In this document: positions 1 to 8,505 of the stretch, one piece after another
How positions within the stretch are numbered: position 1 is the first letter of the stretch
How the letters are laid out: each line of letters starts with the position of its first letter
Assembly (NCBI GenBank): GCA_946538495.1
Contig: CAMNGP010000002.1
Location: 37,816 to 101,815, forward strand
DNA from: an uncultured Candidatus Saccharibacteria bacterium
Lineage (GTDB): Bacteria > Patescibacteriota > Saccharimonadia > Saccharimonadales > Saccharimonadaceae
DNA: 64,000 bases
Direction of reading: 5' to 3'
The notes under the pieces: generated by a model
Seen by the model: the letters and a program-made list of their open reading frames with translations, nothing else
Database searches by the model: none
What the model was told of the DNA's origin: nothing
Translations under genes and position numbers: made by a program

Positions 1-1780
1 ACTTGAGGTAGTTGGCACCCAGGTATACGCCGCTACTAGCCAAGCTCAGGGCGTAACTACGGTCGTTGCCGTACACAGTACTAGACCAATAGTTCCCGTA
101 GGAGCCACGAAAGGCTGGCGAAGCACCGCTGAGGTAGCCGGAATAAATAAAGTTATTAGGATAGCTTCTAAAGATGCCAGACATTACTGTTCCTGTTGGA
201 GTGGAAGATGAGTCTGCAGTTGCACCATTTGTTGGACCACCTAATGCTACGCTAAGTGCGCCAAAGCTTTTACTTGCTGTAGTTTGTGCTCCTATTGGTA
301 TACTCCAACCAGCAGGACAAATAGAGGTAGTATTATGGGCACCATTAGTATAGTAAGATGTATCAGCGATAGCTGCTGCCCAGGTGTAGTAGTTACCATA
401 ACTATAGATGTTGGCGTCATTACTTGTTATATTTGTTGCTGGTGAAGCGGTATTTCGGTTATTATAGCGGGGGAAGCGGTAATTTTGGTTAGAACCAGTA
501 ATATTAGAAGTAGAGTAGAGGGAGTTAGCGGTGGTACCATTAGCGAAGTTGACGGTTTCTGGATTCGCTAGCCCCACAAATGCTCCACCAAAGCCTTGGC
601 TTAGGTTATCATCTCCCCAATTTGGATTAGTGGCATTGTTATCTAGTCTTAGATTCTCAATCATCCAACAGTTACCATCAGCTAGTCTAGCTACAGCATA
701 GGTCTGGTGGTCTCGTTGGTCTGTAAGGGCAGTGACGCTGTTTTTGGTGAGGTCTAGTTTGCCAGTGGTGGAATCGTAGGTAGCAGTGTCTAGATTTGCG
801 CAGCCCACCCAGCCTTGGAGGTCTCCTTGGCTCTGTAGCCATACAGCATAGAGTTTAACTATACCATCACTATCAGTATCGTAGTTTAGGAGATCATTTG
901 GTAAAGTAATGTCTTCTTGTGGGCCATAGACTACTGGGTTATTAGTGTTATCGTTATCTAGGAGTTTAGTGCCAGCATCACTGTCAAAGGACCAGCCAGC
1001 AAAGCCATAGCCAGTTCTAGAAAAGTTAGAAGCAATAAGACTGATATTGTCTCCATCTTTAACATTGGTATGGATTACTCCAGTACCTACTGCACCCATA
1101 GTACCAGCATCGGCATTATTACCATCATAGGCAATATCTACAACATTACAGCTACCATCCATAGTAAGGTAGTATATTAAGGAGCCGTTCTCTGCTCCAC
1201 TTTGGTTACTTTCTGGAATCATTTTATAGGAACCTGGAGTAATGCTGTTATTCATAGTGACACCTAGATATACTTGCAAGGTATCGTTAATATCTGCACT
1301 ACTAGCGGTTTGGGTAGTAGTCTTTAAAGTGGCAGGAGTAGCATTACTGGTAGGGACTGGACTAAAGACACTGGTTTTAGTAGGAATAGTAGGAGTTTGA
1401 GATCTAGCTACGTTAGAAAAGAAATAGCCCCAAGAGTTAGTGGAGGTATTTAGAGGAGAAGTACCATTTACTGGTGTAAAGTAAGTACCAGTAGTGTTAT
1501 TAGTGCTATCACCATTTAGATATAAGTTATTGTTATTTACGGAAGTGGACATGGTGAGGTTATAGCCTGCCCTACAAGTAGTTACTACATTTACATCATC
1601 TACACTGATATTAGTACTGGTATCACTATCTTTATCCGGCAAGATATCTATGGAAGCGTCTTCTGAGGAAGTAATGGACATGGTGAAGGCAGAAACATTA
1701 CTAGCACTACTTGTGGCAACAAAAATACTGCTAAGCAAAGCTAAGAAAATTAACACACCTGTTTGTTTAATGCTTCCCAT
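1..1780 (-). CDS. Secreted FISUMP-domain surface protein (C-terminus beyond window)
   Basis: An open frame runs from the ATG at 1780 off the left edge (593 codons visible, no stop). The N-terminus is a signal peptide: Lys at residue 5, a hydrophobic stretch, then SSASNVSAF. A Ser/Thr/Asn-rich region follows, then an InlB B-repeat-like segment (GYGFAGWSFDSDAG). Next comes a FISUMP domain (Fibrobacter succinogenes major paralogous domain), with DQRDHQTYAVARLADGNCWM, ENLRLD, CPAGWSIP and YWSSTVYG. The protein is probably exported and cell-surface or secreted; its binding role is unknown. The repetitive ACT/AGT codon use differs from neighbouring housekeeping genes. A decayed relative lies at 46636-46914. 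Confidence 0.85.
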   Translation of the reverse strand, partial: MGSIKQTGVLIFLALLSSIFVATSSASNVSAFTMSITSSEDASIDILPDKDSDTSTNISVDDVNVVTTCRAGYNLTMSTSVNNNNLYLNGDSTNNTTGTYFTPVNGTSPLNTSTNSWGYFFSNVARSQTPTIPTKTSVFSPVPTSNATPATLKTTTQTASSADINDTLQVYLGVTMNNSITPGSYKMIPESNQSGAENGSLIYYLTMDGSCNVVDIAYDGNNADAGTMGAVGTGVIHTNVKDGDNISLIASNFSRTGYGFAGWSFDSDAGTKLLDNDNTNNPVVYGPQEDITLPNDLLNYDTDSDGIVKLYAVWLQSQGDLQGWVGCANLDTATYDSTTGKLDLTKNSVTALTDQRDHQTYAVARLADGNCWMIENLRLDNNATNPNWGDDNLSQGFGGAFVGLANPETVNFANGTTANSLYSTSNITGSNQNYRFPRYNNRNTASPATNITSNDANIYSYGNYYTWAAAIADTSYYTNGAHNTTSICPAGWSIPIGAQTTASKSFGALSVALGGPTNGATADSSSTPTGTVMSGIFRSYPNNFIYSGYLSGASPAFRGSYGNYWSSTVYGNDRSYALSLASSGVYLGANYLK

Positions 1781-1846
1781 GTTTATTGTACGACCTTTAT
1801 GTTTATAATAATACCACCCTCCCCCCACGAAATGCAAGGGTTTTTG

Positions 1847-4800
1847 CTAGCAAATTTTGACTTTTTCGGGGCCTACGAGGTCTTGGAGTTTTTGGACTAG
1901 TGCCTTGTCCGTGGCATCTACCTTAAACGGCATTCTGAGCGGGCGCTTGGCTTCCCCGTCCTTTAGCACCAGCACCACTTCTTGAACGCCGAGGTAAATA
2001 TCGGCTAAGCGGCGAATGGCGGCAAGAACTTCTGTGTTGTTAGGGTCTTCTATTAATATATAGAGACGCTCTTTAGAATGATCCTTGGGTGGCTCTTTTA
2101 ATACTTGCGGCGGATCAATCGGAGCAGAGGCGGGCGCCCTCTTGGCACCAGAATACACCCTTTCGGCTGAAGTACGGCTACCGCGACGACGATTCACGGC
2201 TGGCGCGCTTACTGGCATAGCTAGCTTAGTGCCAGTAGATTTGTAATTATCTAGTACTTCGTCTGAGACTAGCTCAATTGACTCGGCTAAGATTTTTACA
2301 TCCGAAGTAATATTACCATCTTTATCGGTAGCGTTGACCTTGCCAGATAAACGAATTACATTATCTACTTCTAGCTTGGCACCATGTTCGGCAAAAACAC
2401 TTGGGAACACAATAAACTCCGTTTCGTCTGTCTTATTCTCTATTTTAACAAAGGCCATTTTATCGCCCTTTTTGGTAAGGATAGTGCGAACGTTAGTAAT
2501 GATGCCGCCGATGGTAACAATTTTGTTATTGTTCTCTACTGTAATCAAAGACATCGGATGGGTTTGTTCCTCAAAATAAGTATCGTATTTATCTAATGGG
2601 TGAGCAGAAAGATAAAGCCCCATTAAATCCCTTTCCCACAAGAGTTGTTCCTTTTCAGGATGCTGCACAGGCGCCGGCTTAATTTCTACCTCTGGGACTT
2701 CTCCGGCGGTCCCCATCATTCCAAACAAATCAGTTTGTCCAGAACCGACGTCTTTTTGAATTTTGGATCCATAGGCCTGAATTGCTTCTAGATTGAATAG
2801 TAAATCTGAACGAGTATTGCCAAATCTATCAAAAGCGCCGGTCTTAATAGCAGATTCCCAGGATTTTTTATTAAATTTGGTAGAATCTACTCTTTTAGCA
2901 AAATCGCAGACAGATTTGAACGGACCATTTTTATCGCGCTCTGGGATAACAATTTCCTCCACCAAGGATTTGCCCATGTTTTTGATGCCGGACAAGCCAA
3001 AACGAATAGTTTTTTCGCCGCCCACAATACCGAAGTCGCCGTAGGACTGATTAATATCTGGGCCTAGAACTTTTAGCCCCATGCGTTTGCACTCGGCGAT
3101 TTCGATGGCAAGGCGATCAGTCCAACGCATATCGGCCGTCATAAGCGCAGCCATGAAGGCGTCTGGATAATGCGCTTTTAGATAAGCTGTCCAGTAAGCA
3201 ATCAAAGCGTAGCACGCAGCGTGAGACTTATTGAAACAATAGTTTGCAAAATCTAGGAGCTGATTCCAAAATGTTTCGGCAATTTCTTTAGTGGCACCAC
3301 CTATTTTGATGGCACCCTCAATAAATTCTGGTTTCACTTTGTTCATGAGGTCAATTTTCTTCTTCCCTACCGCCTTACGCAGAGTATCAGCCTGACCACC
3401 AGTAAAGCCGCACCATTCCTTAGAAATCTGCATGAACTGCTCCTGATAAATCAAAATACCGTAGGTGTTTTTAAGCGAATTTTCAAGACCTGGATGAAGG
3501 TAGGTGATAGGTTCTTCCCCATGTTTACGTTTAATAAAAGAGTCGATAAACTGCATTGGCCCAGGGCGATATAATGCCACCATAGCGATAATATCTTCAA
3601 AGGTTGAAGCTTTGAGGTCGCGCAGATAACGTTTCATGCCAGCGGATTCTAGTTGAAATACGCCGGTGGTTTCAGCACGTTGCAATAATTCGTAGGTCTC
3701 TTTGTCGTCGAGTGGTAAATTAGATAAATCGATATCGGTTTGATAGACCTTACGAATCATGCGAAGTGCATTATTGATTACGGATAAGTTAGATAGGCCC
3801 AAGAAGTCCATTTTAAGTAGGCCGAGCTCTTCAACCTGGCCCATGGGAAACTGAGCGGCAATTGGCCCCTTGGCGGAAACTTCGAGCGGAAGGAATTTGA
3901 CTAAATCGTCTGGGGCAATAATTACGCCACAGGCATGCACACCGTGATTCCTGATGGTGCCCTCCAGACGGGAGGCAAAATCGATTACTTCCTTTGAAGT
4001 AGGATTGGTTTCGTATTCCTGTTTTAAGTCTGGTACGTCTTTAATGGCGTCTTTAAGATGCACGTGATGGCCCATCACTGGATCTGGAACCATTTTGGCG
4101 AGGCGGTCAGCTTCGGAGTAAGGAACCTCCAACACACGAGCAACGTCGCGCACAGCGTTTTTGGCCATCATTTTACCGAAGGTAGCAATATTTGAAACCC
4201 GCTCTTCTCCGTATTTTTTGGTACAGTATTCGATTACTTCGTCACGACGCGTATCTTGGATGTCAGTATCGATATCTGGCATACTGATACGGTCTGGGTT
4301 TAAGAACCTTTCAAAGAGCAGGTCGTATTTGAGCGGATCGAGTTCGGTGATGCGAAGAGCATAAGCCAAAATTGAACCAGCTGCGCTACCACGCCCTGGT
4401 CCATATACAATACGCTGACTTTTGCCCCAGTTGATAAAATCTTGCACGATTAAGAAATAGCCATTATAACCCATTTTGTCTACTACGGATAACTCATAAT
4501 CAATACGTGGCAAGACTTTATGTAAATCATCCCGGTCTTTATCAACTTCTTCAAGAATCTTACGGCATTCCTCTACGGCTAGGTTCGTTGTTTCTTCAAG
4601 TTTTTTGCCCCCATAGCGGTATACAAGCCCCTGAAAAACTAATTTATCAAGATAAGTCTTTTCGTCTTCGCCGTCAGGCACGGGAAACTTAGGAATTAAG
4701 ATTCTGCCTAACTGCAAATCAACATCACAGCGGTCGGCAATTTTTTTAGTGTTAAGCACGGCTTCGGGACAAGTATCTTGCCAATGCTCAATGATTTCTT

Positions 4801-5575
4801 CAGCTGGAATTACATGAAGATCATAATCTTTTAACGTCATCCTATTAGTATCCGAGAGATTGGCAGCAGTTCCAATACAAAGTAATACTTCGTGTGCGTC
4901 CTGGTCTTCATGCTTCAAATAATGAGCATCGCAGGTAACAACGAGCGGAATGCCGAGTTCTTTAGCATGAGCCATGTGCCAATCATTAACCTTCTTTTGC
5001 TCTTCTGAGTGCGTGGAGGATTTTGGATGACCATGGTCCTGCATCTCTAAATAAAAGCGGTCCTTGAACACATTTTTGTACCAATCGATCAATTCAAAAG
5101 CCCGCTTATCGTCGCCGGCGCGAATAGCTTCAGAAATCTCGGAGCCCATACAACCCGACAAACAGATAATACCTTCGTTATACTTTTTGAGTTCGTCATG
5201 GTCGGTACGGGGTTTGTAGTACTTGCCGTGCTCTTCGGCGTTACTCATAATACGACAAAGGTTTTCAAAGCCTTTGTTATTCATAGCGATGAGAGTCACA
5301 TGGAAACGCTGTTTGTCGTGAGCTGGGTCTTTGTCGGTCATTTTGCGCGCAGCAACATAGGCCTCTAAGCCAAGCAAAGGTTTGATTCCTGCGGCGTTAC
5401 ACTCTTTATATAGCTCTACGAGGCCAGACATAGTACCATGATCGGTAACAGCTACAGCTTCCATGCCATCGTTTTTGACAAATTCAACAAGTTCGGGAAT
5501 TTTGGTTAAGCCATCAAGAAGCGAGTAGTGCGTATGGTTGTGTAAATGGACAAAATCACTCGGTTTCAAACTCAT
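1847..5575 (-). CDS. dnaE: DNA polymerase III alpha subunit
   Basis: This is the replicative polymerase, about 1242 residues from the chosen start. The N-terminal PHP domain is intact (HLHNHTHYSLLDG, then VTDHGTMSG). The palm catalytic motif is PDIDTDIQD, followed by thumb, fingers and helix-hairpin-helix regions. A C-terminal OB-fold (VTIGGIITNVRTIL) and a tau-binding-like tail complete it. I chose the ATG at 5575 over an upstream in-frame ATG because MSLKPSDFVHLHNHT is the family N-terminus and a TGCTATAAT promoter sits at 5585-5590, inside the longer version. It is transcribed alone, downstream of a palindrome. Confidence 0.97.
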   Translation of the reverse strand: MSLKPSDFVHLHNHTHYSLLDGLTKIPELVEFVKNDGMEAVAVTDHGTMSGLVELYKECNAAGIKPLLGLEAYVAARKMTDKDPAHDKQRFHVTLIAMNNKGFENLCRIMSNAEEHGKYYKPRTDHDELKKYNEGIICLSGCMGSEISEAIRAGDDKRAFELIDWYKNVFKDRFYLEMQDHGHPKSSTHSEEQKKVNDWHMAHAKELGIPLVVTCDAHYLKHEDQDAHEVLLCIGTAANLSDTNRMTLKDYDLHVIPAEEIIEHWQDTCPEAVLNTKKIADRCDVDLQLGRILIPKFPVPDGEDEKTYLDKLVFQGLVYRYGGKKLEETTNLAVEECRKILEEVDKDRDDLHKVLPRIDYELSVVDKMGYNGYFLIVQDFINWGKSQRIVYGPGRGSAAGSILAYALRITELDPLKYDLLFERFLNPDRISMPDIDTDIQDTRRDEVIEYCTKKYGEERVSNIATFGKMMAKNAVRDVARVLEVPYSEADRLAKMVPDPVMGHHVHLKDAIKDVPDLKQEYETNPTSKEVIDFASRLEGTIRNHGVHACGVIIAPDDLVKFLPLEVSAKGPIAAQFPMGQVEELGLLKMDFLGLSNLSVINNALRMIRKVYQTDIDLSNLPLDDKETYELLQRAETTGVFQLESAGMKRYLRDLKASTFEDIIAMVALYRPGPMQFIDSFIKRKHGEEPITYLHPGLENSLKNTYGILIYQEQFMQISKEWCGFTGGQADTLRKAVGKKKIDLMNKVKPEFIEGAIKIGGATKEIAETFWNQLLDFANYCFNKSHAACYALIAYWTAYLKAHYPDAFMAALMTADMRWTDRLAIEIAECKRMGLKVLGPDINQSYGDFGIVGGEKTIRFGLSGIKNMGKSLVEEIVIPERDKNGPFKSVCDFAKRVDSTKFNKKSWESAIKTGAFDRFGNTRSDLLFNLEAIQAYGSKIQKDVGSGQTDLFGMMGTAGEVPEVEIKPAPVQHPEKEQLLWERDLMGLYLSAHPLDKYDTYFEEQTHPMSLITVENNNKIVTIGGIITNVRTILTKKGDKMAFVKIENKTDETEFIVFPSVFAEHGAKLEVDNVIRLSGKVNATDKDGNITSDVKILAESIELVSDEVLDNYKSTGTKLAMPVSAPAVNRRRGSRTSAERVYSGAKRAPASAPIDPPQVLKEPPKDHSKERLYILIEDPNNTEVLAAIRRLADIYLGVQEVVLVLKDGEAKRPLRMPFKVDATDKALVQKLQDLVGPEKVKIC

Positions 5576-5584
5576 AATGATAAG

Positions 5585-5590
5585 ATTATA
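5585..5590 (-). promoter_or_regulatory. Extended -10 promoter of dnaE
   Basis: TGCTATAAT read on the minus strand, with 9 nt between the box and the ATG. The transcript would have almost no leader and there is no ribosome binding site. Confidence 0.75.
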
Positions 5591-5604
5591 GCACAAAAAA
5601 ATAC

Positions 5605-5668
5605 GCTTTGAGGGGACAGGTCTTTCGACCATTTATCCACGGCGCGACCCCTGGATACCCCTCAAAGC
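5605..5668. repeat. Intergenic palindrome upstream of dnaE
   Basis: The outer arms 5605-5615 and 5658-5668 are perfect 11-bp complements. Two small hairpins lie inside (GGTCtttcGACC at 5619-5630, and CCA...TGG around 5637-5655). Read on the minus strand, a T-run follows the structure, so it can also terminate the 5670-6168 transcript just before the dnaE promoter. Confidence 0.7.
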
Positions 5669-5669
5669 A

Positions 5670-5891
5670 CTATTTCTTTACGCTTTTCTTGGCTGCTGGT
5701 TTTTCTTTAGTAGTAGTTTTTTTATCACATTCGCAGTTGTCACAATTACAATGCGATTCTTCTGCGTCTTCGAGCTCTTCTCCCGAATCAGGATTAACTT
5801 TGATGAACTTGCCAGCAATAGCACCAGCGATTCCACCAAGCAAAGCACCTAGGAAAAATTTACCGGCACCGCTTTTATTTTTTTCCGTCAT
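5670..5891 (-). CDS. Small Gly-rich membrane protein with Cys-rich motif
   Basis: 73 residues. One glycine-zipper membrane helix spans residues about 11-28 (FFLGALLGGIAGAIAG), similar to YtxH-type small proteins. It is followed by the cysteine cluster HCNCDNCECD and a Lys-rich tail. The cluster could bind a metal ion, but this is inference. A strong ribosome binding site (GGAGGAG) lies upstream, and the start overlaps the end of the 5875-6168 gene by 17 nt, so the two are translationally coupled. Function unknown. Confidence 0.75.
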   Translation of the reverse strand: MTEKNKSGAGKFFLGALLGGIAGAIAGKFIKVNPDSGEELEDAEESHCNCDNCECDKKTTTKEKPAAKKSVKK

Positions 5892-6168
5892 CTTTTTTCT
5901 CCTCCTTCTTTTCTTTCATTTTTTCCTTGAGCTTGGGATTGATATATTTGTCTACAAACATTTCTACTGTACCACCAATCGAAGTCATACCCTTAACGTT
6001 ATTGACTATACCGTTGGCATTGTCGGCAATGTCTTGGCTTTTGATAACAACCTTGCGTGCATCTCCAGTGAGACCGATAAGCTTGATTATGAGCACAATG
6101 CCCACGATTAAGAAAATCAAAAGCGTTAAACTTAAGATTGCAACTAATATCCATTCTGCTACGTTCAT
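5875..6168 (-). CDS. Small membrane protein with coiled C-terminus (DUF948-like)
   Basis: 97 residues. One N-terminal transmembrane helix (residues about 5-30) is followed by a helical region with VVIKSQDIADNANGIVNNVKG, then a Lys/Glu-rich end. The general shape resembles DUF948/YtxG proteins, which are often paired with YtxH-like proteins such as the next gene. SD AAGGAG precedes the ATG, and a TGCTATAAT promoter lies inside the last codons of galU. Confidence 0.75.
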   Translation of the reverse strand: MNVAEWILVAILSLTLLIFLIVGIVLIIKLIGLTGDARKVVIKSQDIADNANGIVNNVKGMTSIGGTVEMFVDKYINPKLKEKMKEKKEEKKDDGKK

Positions 6169-6183
6169 TTTTTTATATCTCCT

Positions 6184-7056
6184 TTATCCCATTATAGCAC
6201 GCTTAATATCTTCGCCATAATCCGTTTCGGATAATACGTATTCAAGATGTGCCATAAAATAGTTTTTGGGGTCGCCGGTAGTAATCCATTTCCCCTGACT
6301 GCGAGCCACAAAGACGTCGCCACGCTCGGCGAGTTTAGTGATTGCATCAACGGTCCATAACTCACCGTCTAGCCCCGTATTGCTGGGCACGAGATAATCA
6401 AAGACTTCTGGAGTAAGTAGATAGCGTCCGTAACTAGTTAGATTACTCGGGCTAAGGTCTGGAGTTTTGGGTTTTTCTACTATATGGCTTAGAGTGCCGT
6501 TTTCTTTAAGTGCGATCATGCCATATTTGTGCCAAACGGATTCTGGCATTTCTTGTGCCGCAATCACGGCTTTAGCGTCTGGGTGTTGTTCATACTCATG
6601 AATGAGGGTTTCTACATCGCCTTGACCAAGAATTAAATCGTCACTATAAAGCACAACGAATGCTTCTTCGCCTTCTACAAATTGTTTGGCGGAAACGATA
6701 GGAGAGCCATTGCCGTATGGCAAATCTGGATTTTGTTCTATAACGATTATTTTTGGTAGATTTAGAACCTCCTGTACTGACTCAAAACGCTCGGTTTTGC
6801 CCTGCTTGGTTAAAAGTTCTTTAACATTGCTGGCGGGATTATGGAAATAATCGTCGTAGATTTCTTTAGACTTAGTATTTGGAGTAGCTACGATGATGAT
6901 TTCTTTAATGCCGGCTTTAGCGCATTCTTCTACACACAGTTGCATAACTGGCTTAGAGCCGATTGGGATCATGGCTTTTGGGATGGTTTTAGTAATTGGT
7001 AAATAGCGACTAGCAAAGCCTGCGTCGGTGATAATTGCTTTTTTAATCTTTGACAT
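6184..7056 (-). CDS. galU: UTP-glucose-1-phosphate uridylyltransferase
   Basis: 290 residues. A nucleotidyltransferase of the GalU type that makes UDP-glucose from UTP and glucose-1-phosphate for cell-envelope glycans. The family signature is visible as AGFASRYLPITKTIPKAMIP, where the classical AGLGTRFLPATK is slightly diverged. Later motifs include VLYSDDLILG (metal site region), IVEKPK and GLDGELWTVDAI. The gene follows the DUF916-like gene by 1 nt and has the SD AGGAG, so the two form an operon. Confidence 0.93.
   Translation of the reverse strand: MSKIKKAIITDAGFASRYLPITKTIPKAMIPIGSKPVMQLCVEECAKAGIKEIIIVATPNTKSKEIYDDYFHNPASNVKELLTKQGKTERFESVQEVLNLPKIIVIEQNPDLPYGNGSPIVSAKQFVEGEEAFVVLYSDDLILGQGDVETLIHEYEQHPDAKAVIAAQEMPESVWHKYGMIALKENGTLSHIVEKPKTPDLSPSNLTSYGRYLLTPEVFDYLVPSNTGLDGELWTVDAITKLAERGDVFVARSQGKWITTGDPKNYFMAHLEYVLSETDYGEDIKRAIMG
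6191..6196 (-). promoter_or_regulatory. Extended -10 promoter for the small membrane protein pair
   Basis: TGCTATAAT on the minus strand, embedded in the last codons of galU. A 22-nt stretch containing an AAGGAG ribosome binding site separates it from the ATG at 6168. Confidence 0.6.
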
Positions 7057-7057
7057 T

Positions 7058-7918
7058 TTATACTCCTAACCTTGCTTTATTCTTTTTATGCTTTTTAATA
7101 ATCATAATAACTGTGGCAATTATTGCGGCTAAAGTAAGTATCGCGAGCGCCAAGAACCAGATGGGGCAAATAATGATGTCTTTTTCTTCCTTTGAGACAT
7201 CACCATTATAATATATTGTTTGATTAACCTTAATCACGCCGAGTGCAGGAAGATTGCTGATTTCGCGTTCAACGTAACGCTCAGAATCTGGCATGATGAT
7301 TTCGTTGTATTCGCCATCATTTTCTTCGGTTGGCAAAATCACCCGTCCAGTAAAGAAATCCGAAACCGTAATCACAAATGTAGCGTCTTCGTGGACGTTG
7401 CCTCCGTTAGTAATGAGAGCGCCAACGGTGACTGGAGTAGAGGTGACAAAGCCAGGAATATTATTCTCTAAGATTTCACCTACGTGTCTTGTTTCGCCAG
7501 CTACTTGTGCATAGACTAGGCTGGCTAATTCGAAAACGTTTTGCACCGCAACACCCTGTGTACTGCTAGCCTCGTTATTGGAGGATACTGCAATGGCGGC
7601 ATATTGACCACCGGCCGGAGCATCTTCTGGCACTTTAATGGTGAATTTGATTTCTTTTGATTCGTTAGGTTTAACTTCACCAGTCGGTTCCTCGACAGTA
7701 ATCCATTTTGCAATGGCTGTGTGGTCACTATCCGTAGTTAGATCGGCAGTATAATCTCTACCAACGACGCCGTACGGCAATAATGAAACTTTGTACGAGA
7801 AATTTTCCGTAGCATCAGCTGGATTTACAATAGTAATGGAGCCATCATACGATTCTCCTGGTTCCAAATTGCCAAAACGTTGGCTCATTGGGAGAACCGT
7901 AAAAGTATTATTATCCAT
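7058..7918 (-). CDS. DUF916/WxLIP-like protein with C-terminal membrane anchor
   Basis: 286 residues. Residues 1 to about 120 form a beta-sandwich (FTVLPMSQRFGNLEPGESY, VNPADATENFSYKV) resembling the peptidoglycan-binding domain of WxL-interacting proteins. A second Ig-like region follows (about 125-240), then one transmembrane helix at about 251-274 and a Lys-rich tail. The positive tail predicts the large domain lies outside, yet no N-terminal signal peptide exists downstream of the promoter at 7943. The GGAGG ribosome binding site fixes this start. It is co-transcribed with galU. Confidence 0.75.
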   Translation of the reverse strand: MDNNTFTVLPMSQRFGNLEPGESYDGSITIVNPADATENFSYKVSLLPYGVVGRDYTADLTTDSDHTAIAKWITVEEPTGEVKPNESKEIKFTIKVPEDAPAGGQYAAIAVSSNNEASSTQGVAVQNVFELASLVYAQVAGETRHVGEILENNIPGFVTSTPVTVGALITNGGNVHEDATFVITVSDFFTGRVILPTEENDGEYNEIIMPDSERYVEREISNLPALGVIKVNQTIYYNGDVSKEEKDIIICPIWFLALAILTLAAIIATVIMIIKKHKKNKARLGV

Positions 7919-7942
7919 TTTTCCTCCGCAGTTATTTTTCTA

Positions 7943-7948
7943 ATTATA
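7943..7948 (-). promoter_or_regulatory. Extended -10 promoter of the DUF916-like gene and galU
   Basis: TGATATAAT on the minus strand, 24 nt before the ATG at 7918. The leader contains the ribosome binding site. Confidence 0.6.
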
Positions 7949-7956
7949 TCAGAAGA

Positions 7957-8505
7957 TTACTCTACCTGCAAAATTTTGCCAGTGCCTAATTCGAGATGAA
8001 GAAGACGTTGATTCTTGGAACCACGAAATCTTAAGCTTAAATCTCTTTGAGCTAGAATAAATGGTCCATCGATTAATGCATCTAAAGATTTAAGAAGCTC
8101 CCACGGCTCTTTGCCATATTCTTTGATAATCTCATAGGTAAAACCAGAAAAACTCCAAATATTCCAACCAAATTCTTGACGCGCATAATCGGCAATTTCT
8201 TTGCAAGCCTTAGCCTGGACGAATGGTTCCCCACCGCAGAATGTTAGTCCTACCTGACCTTTAAAACTAGCAAGCTCCTTTTTGATATCTTCGATTTTTA
8301 CCAAAGTGCCGCTTTCATAGTCCCAGGTTTCGGGATTTTGACATCCTGGGCAATGATTAGGGCAACCTTGAGTCCAAAGAACCACACGAAGGCCATCACC
8401 ATTAACGATGTTGTCGTGTTCGAGCGGGCCGGAGAGACGAATATATCCCTCCGGCGTTTCGAGCTGTTTAGCGATTTTGGCAAGTGAAATCTTGTGCCAA
8501 TCCAT
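7957..8505 (-). CDS. nrdG: Anaerobic ribonucleotide reductase activating radical-SAM protein
   Basis: 182 residues. The radical-SAM cluster motif CPNHCPGC (CX3CX2C) and the SAM-binding GGEP (FCGGEPF) are present. In known systems NrdG abstracts a hydrogen from a glycine in NrdD to make the glycyl radical. The start codon overlaps the stop of nrdD by one base (TAATG), so the genes are translationally coupled. Its natural substrate here may be the separate glycyl-radical protein at 35805-36242, because the NrdD encoded next door lacks the usual motif. Confidence 0.93.
   Translation of the reverse strand: MDWHKISLAKIAKQLETPEGYIRLSGPLEHDNIVNGDGLRVVLWTQGCPNHCPGCQNPETWDYESGTLVKIEDIKKELASFKGQVGLTFCGGEPFVQAKACKEIADYARQEFGWNIWSFSGFTYEIIKEYGKEPWELLKSLDALIDGPFILAQRDLSLRFRGSKNQRLLHLELGTGKILQVE

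Noticed and set aside
2334-5160. Several open frames on the plus strand inside dnaE
   Set aside because: They are antisense shadows of a clearly recognisable gene, with no ribosome binding sites and no family motifs.
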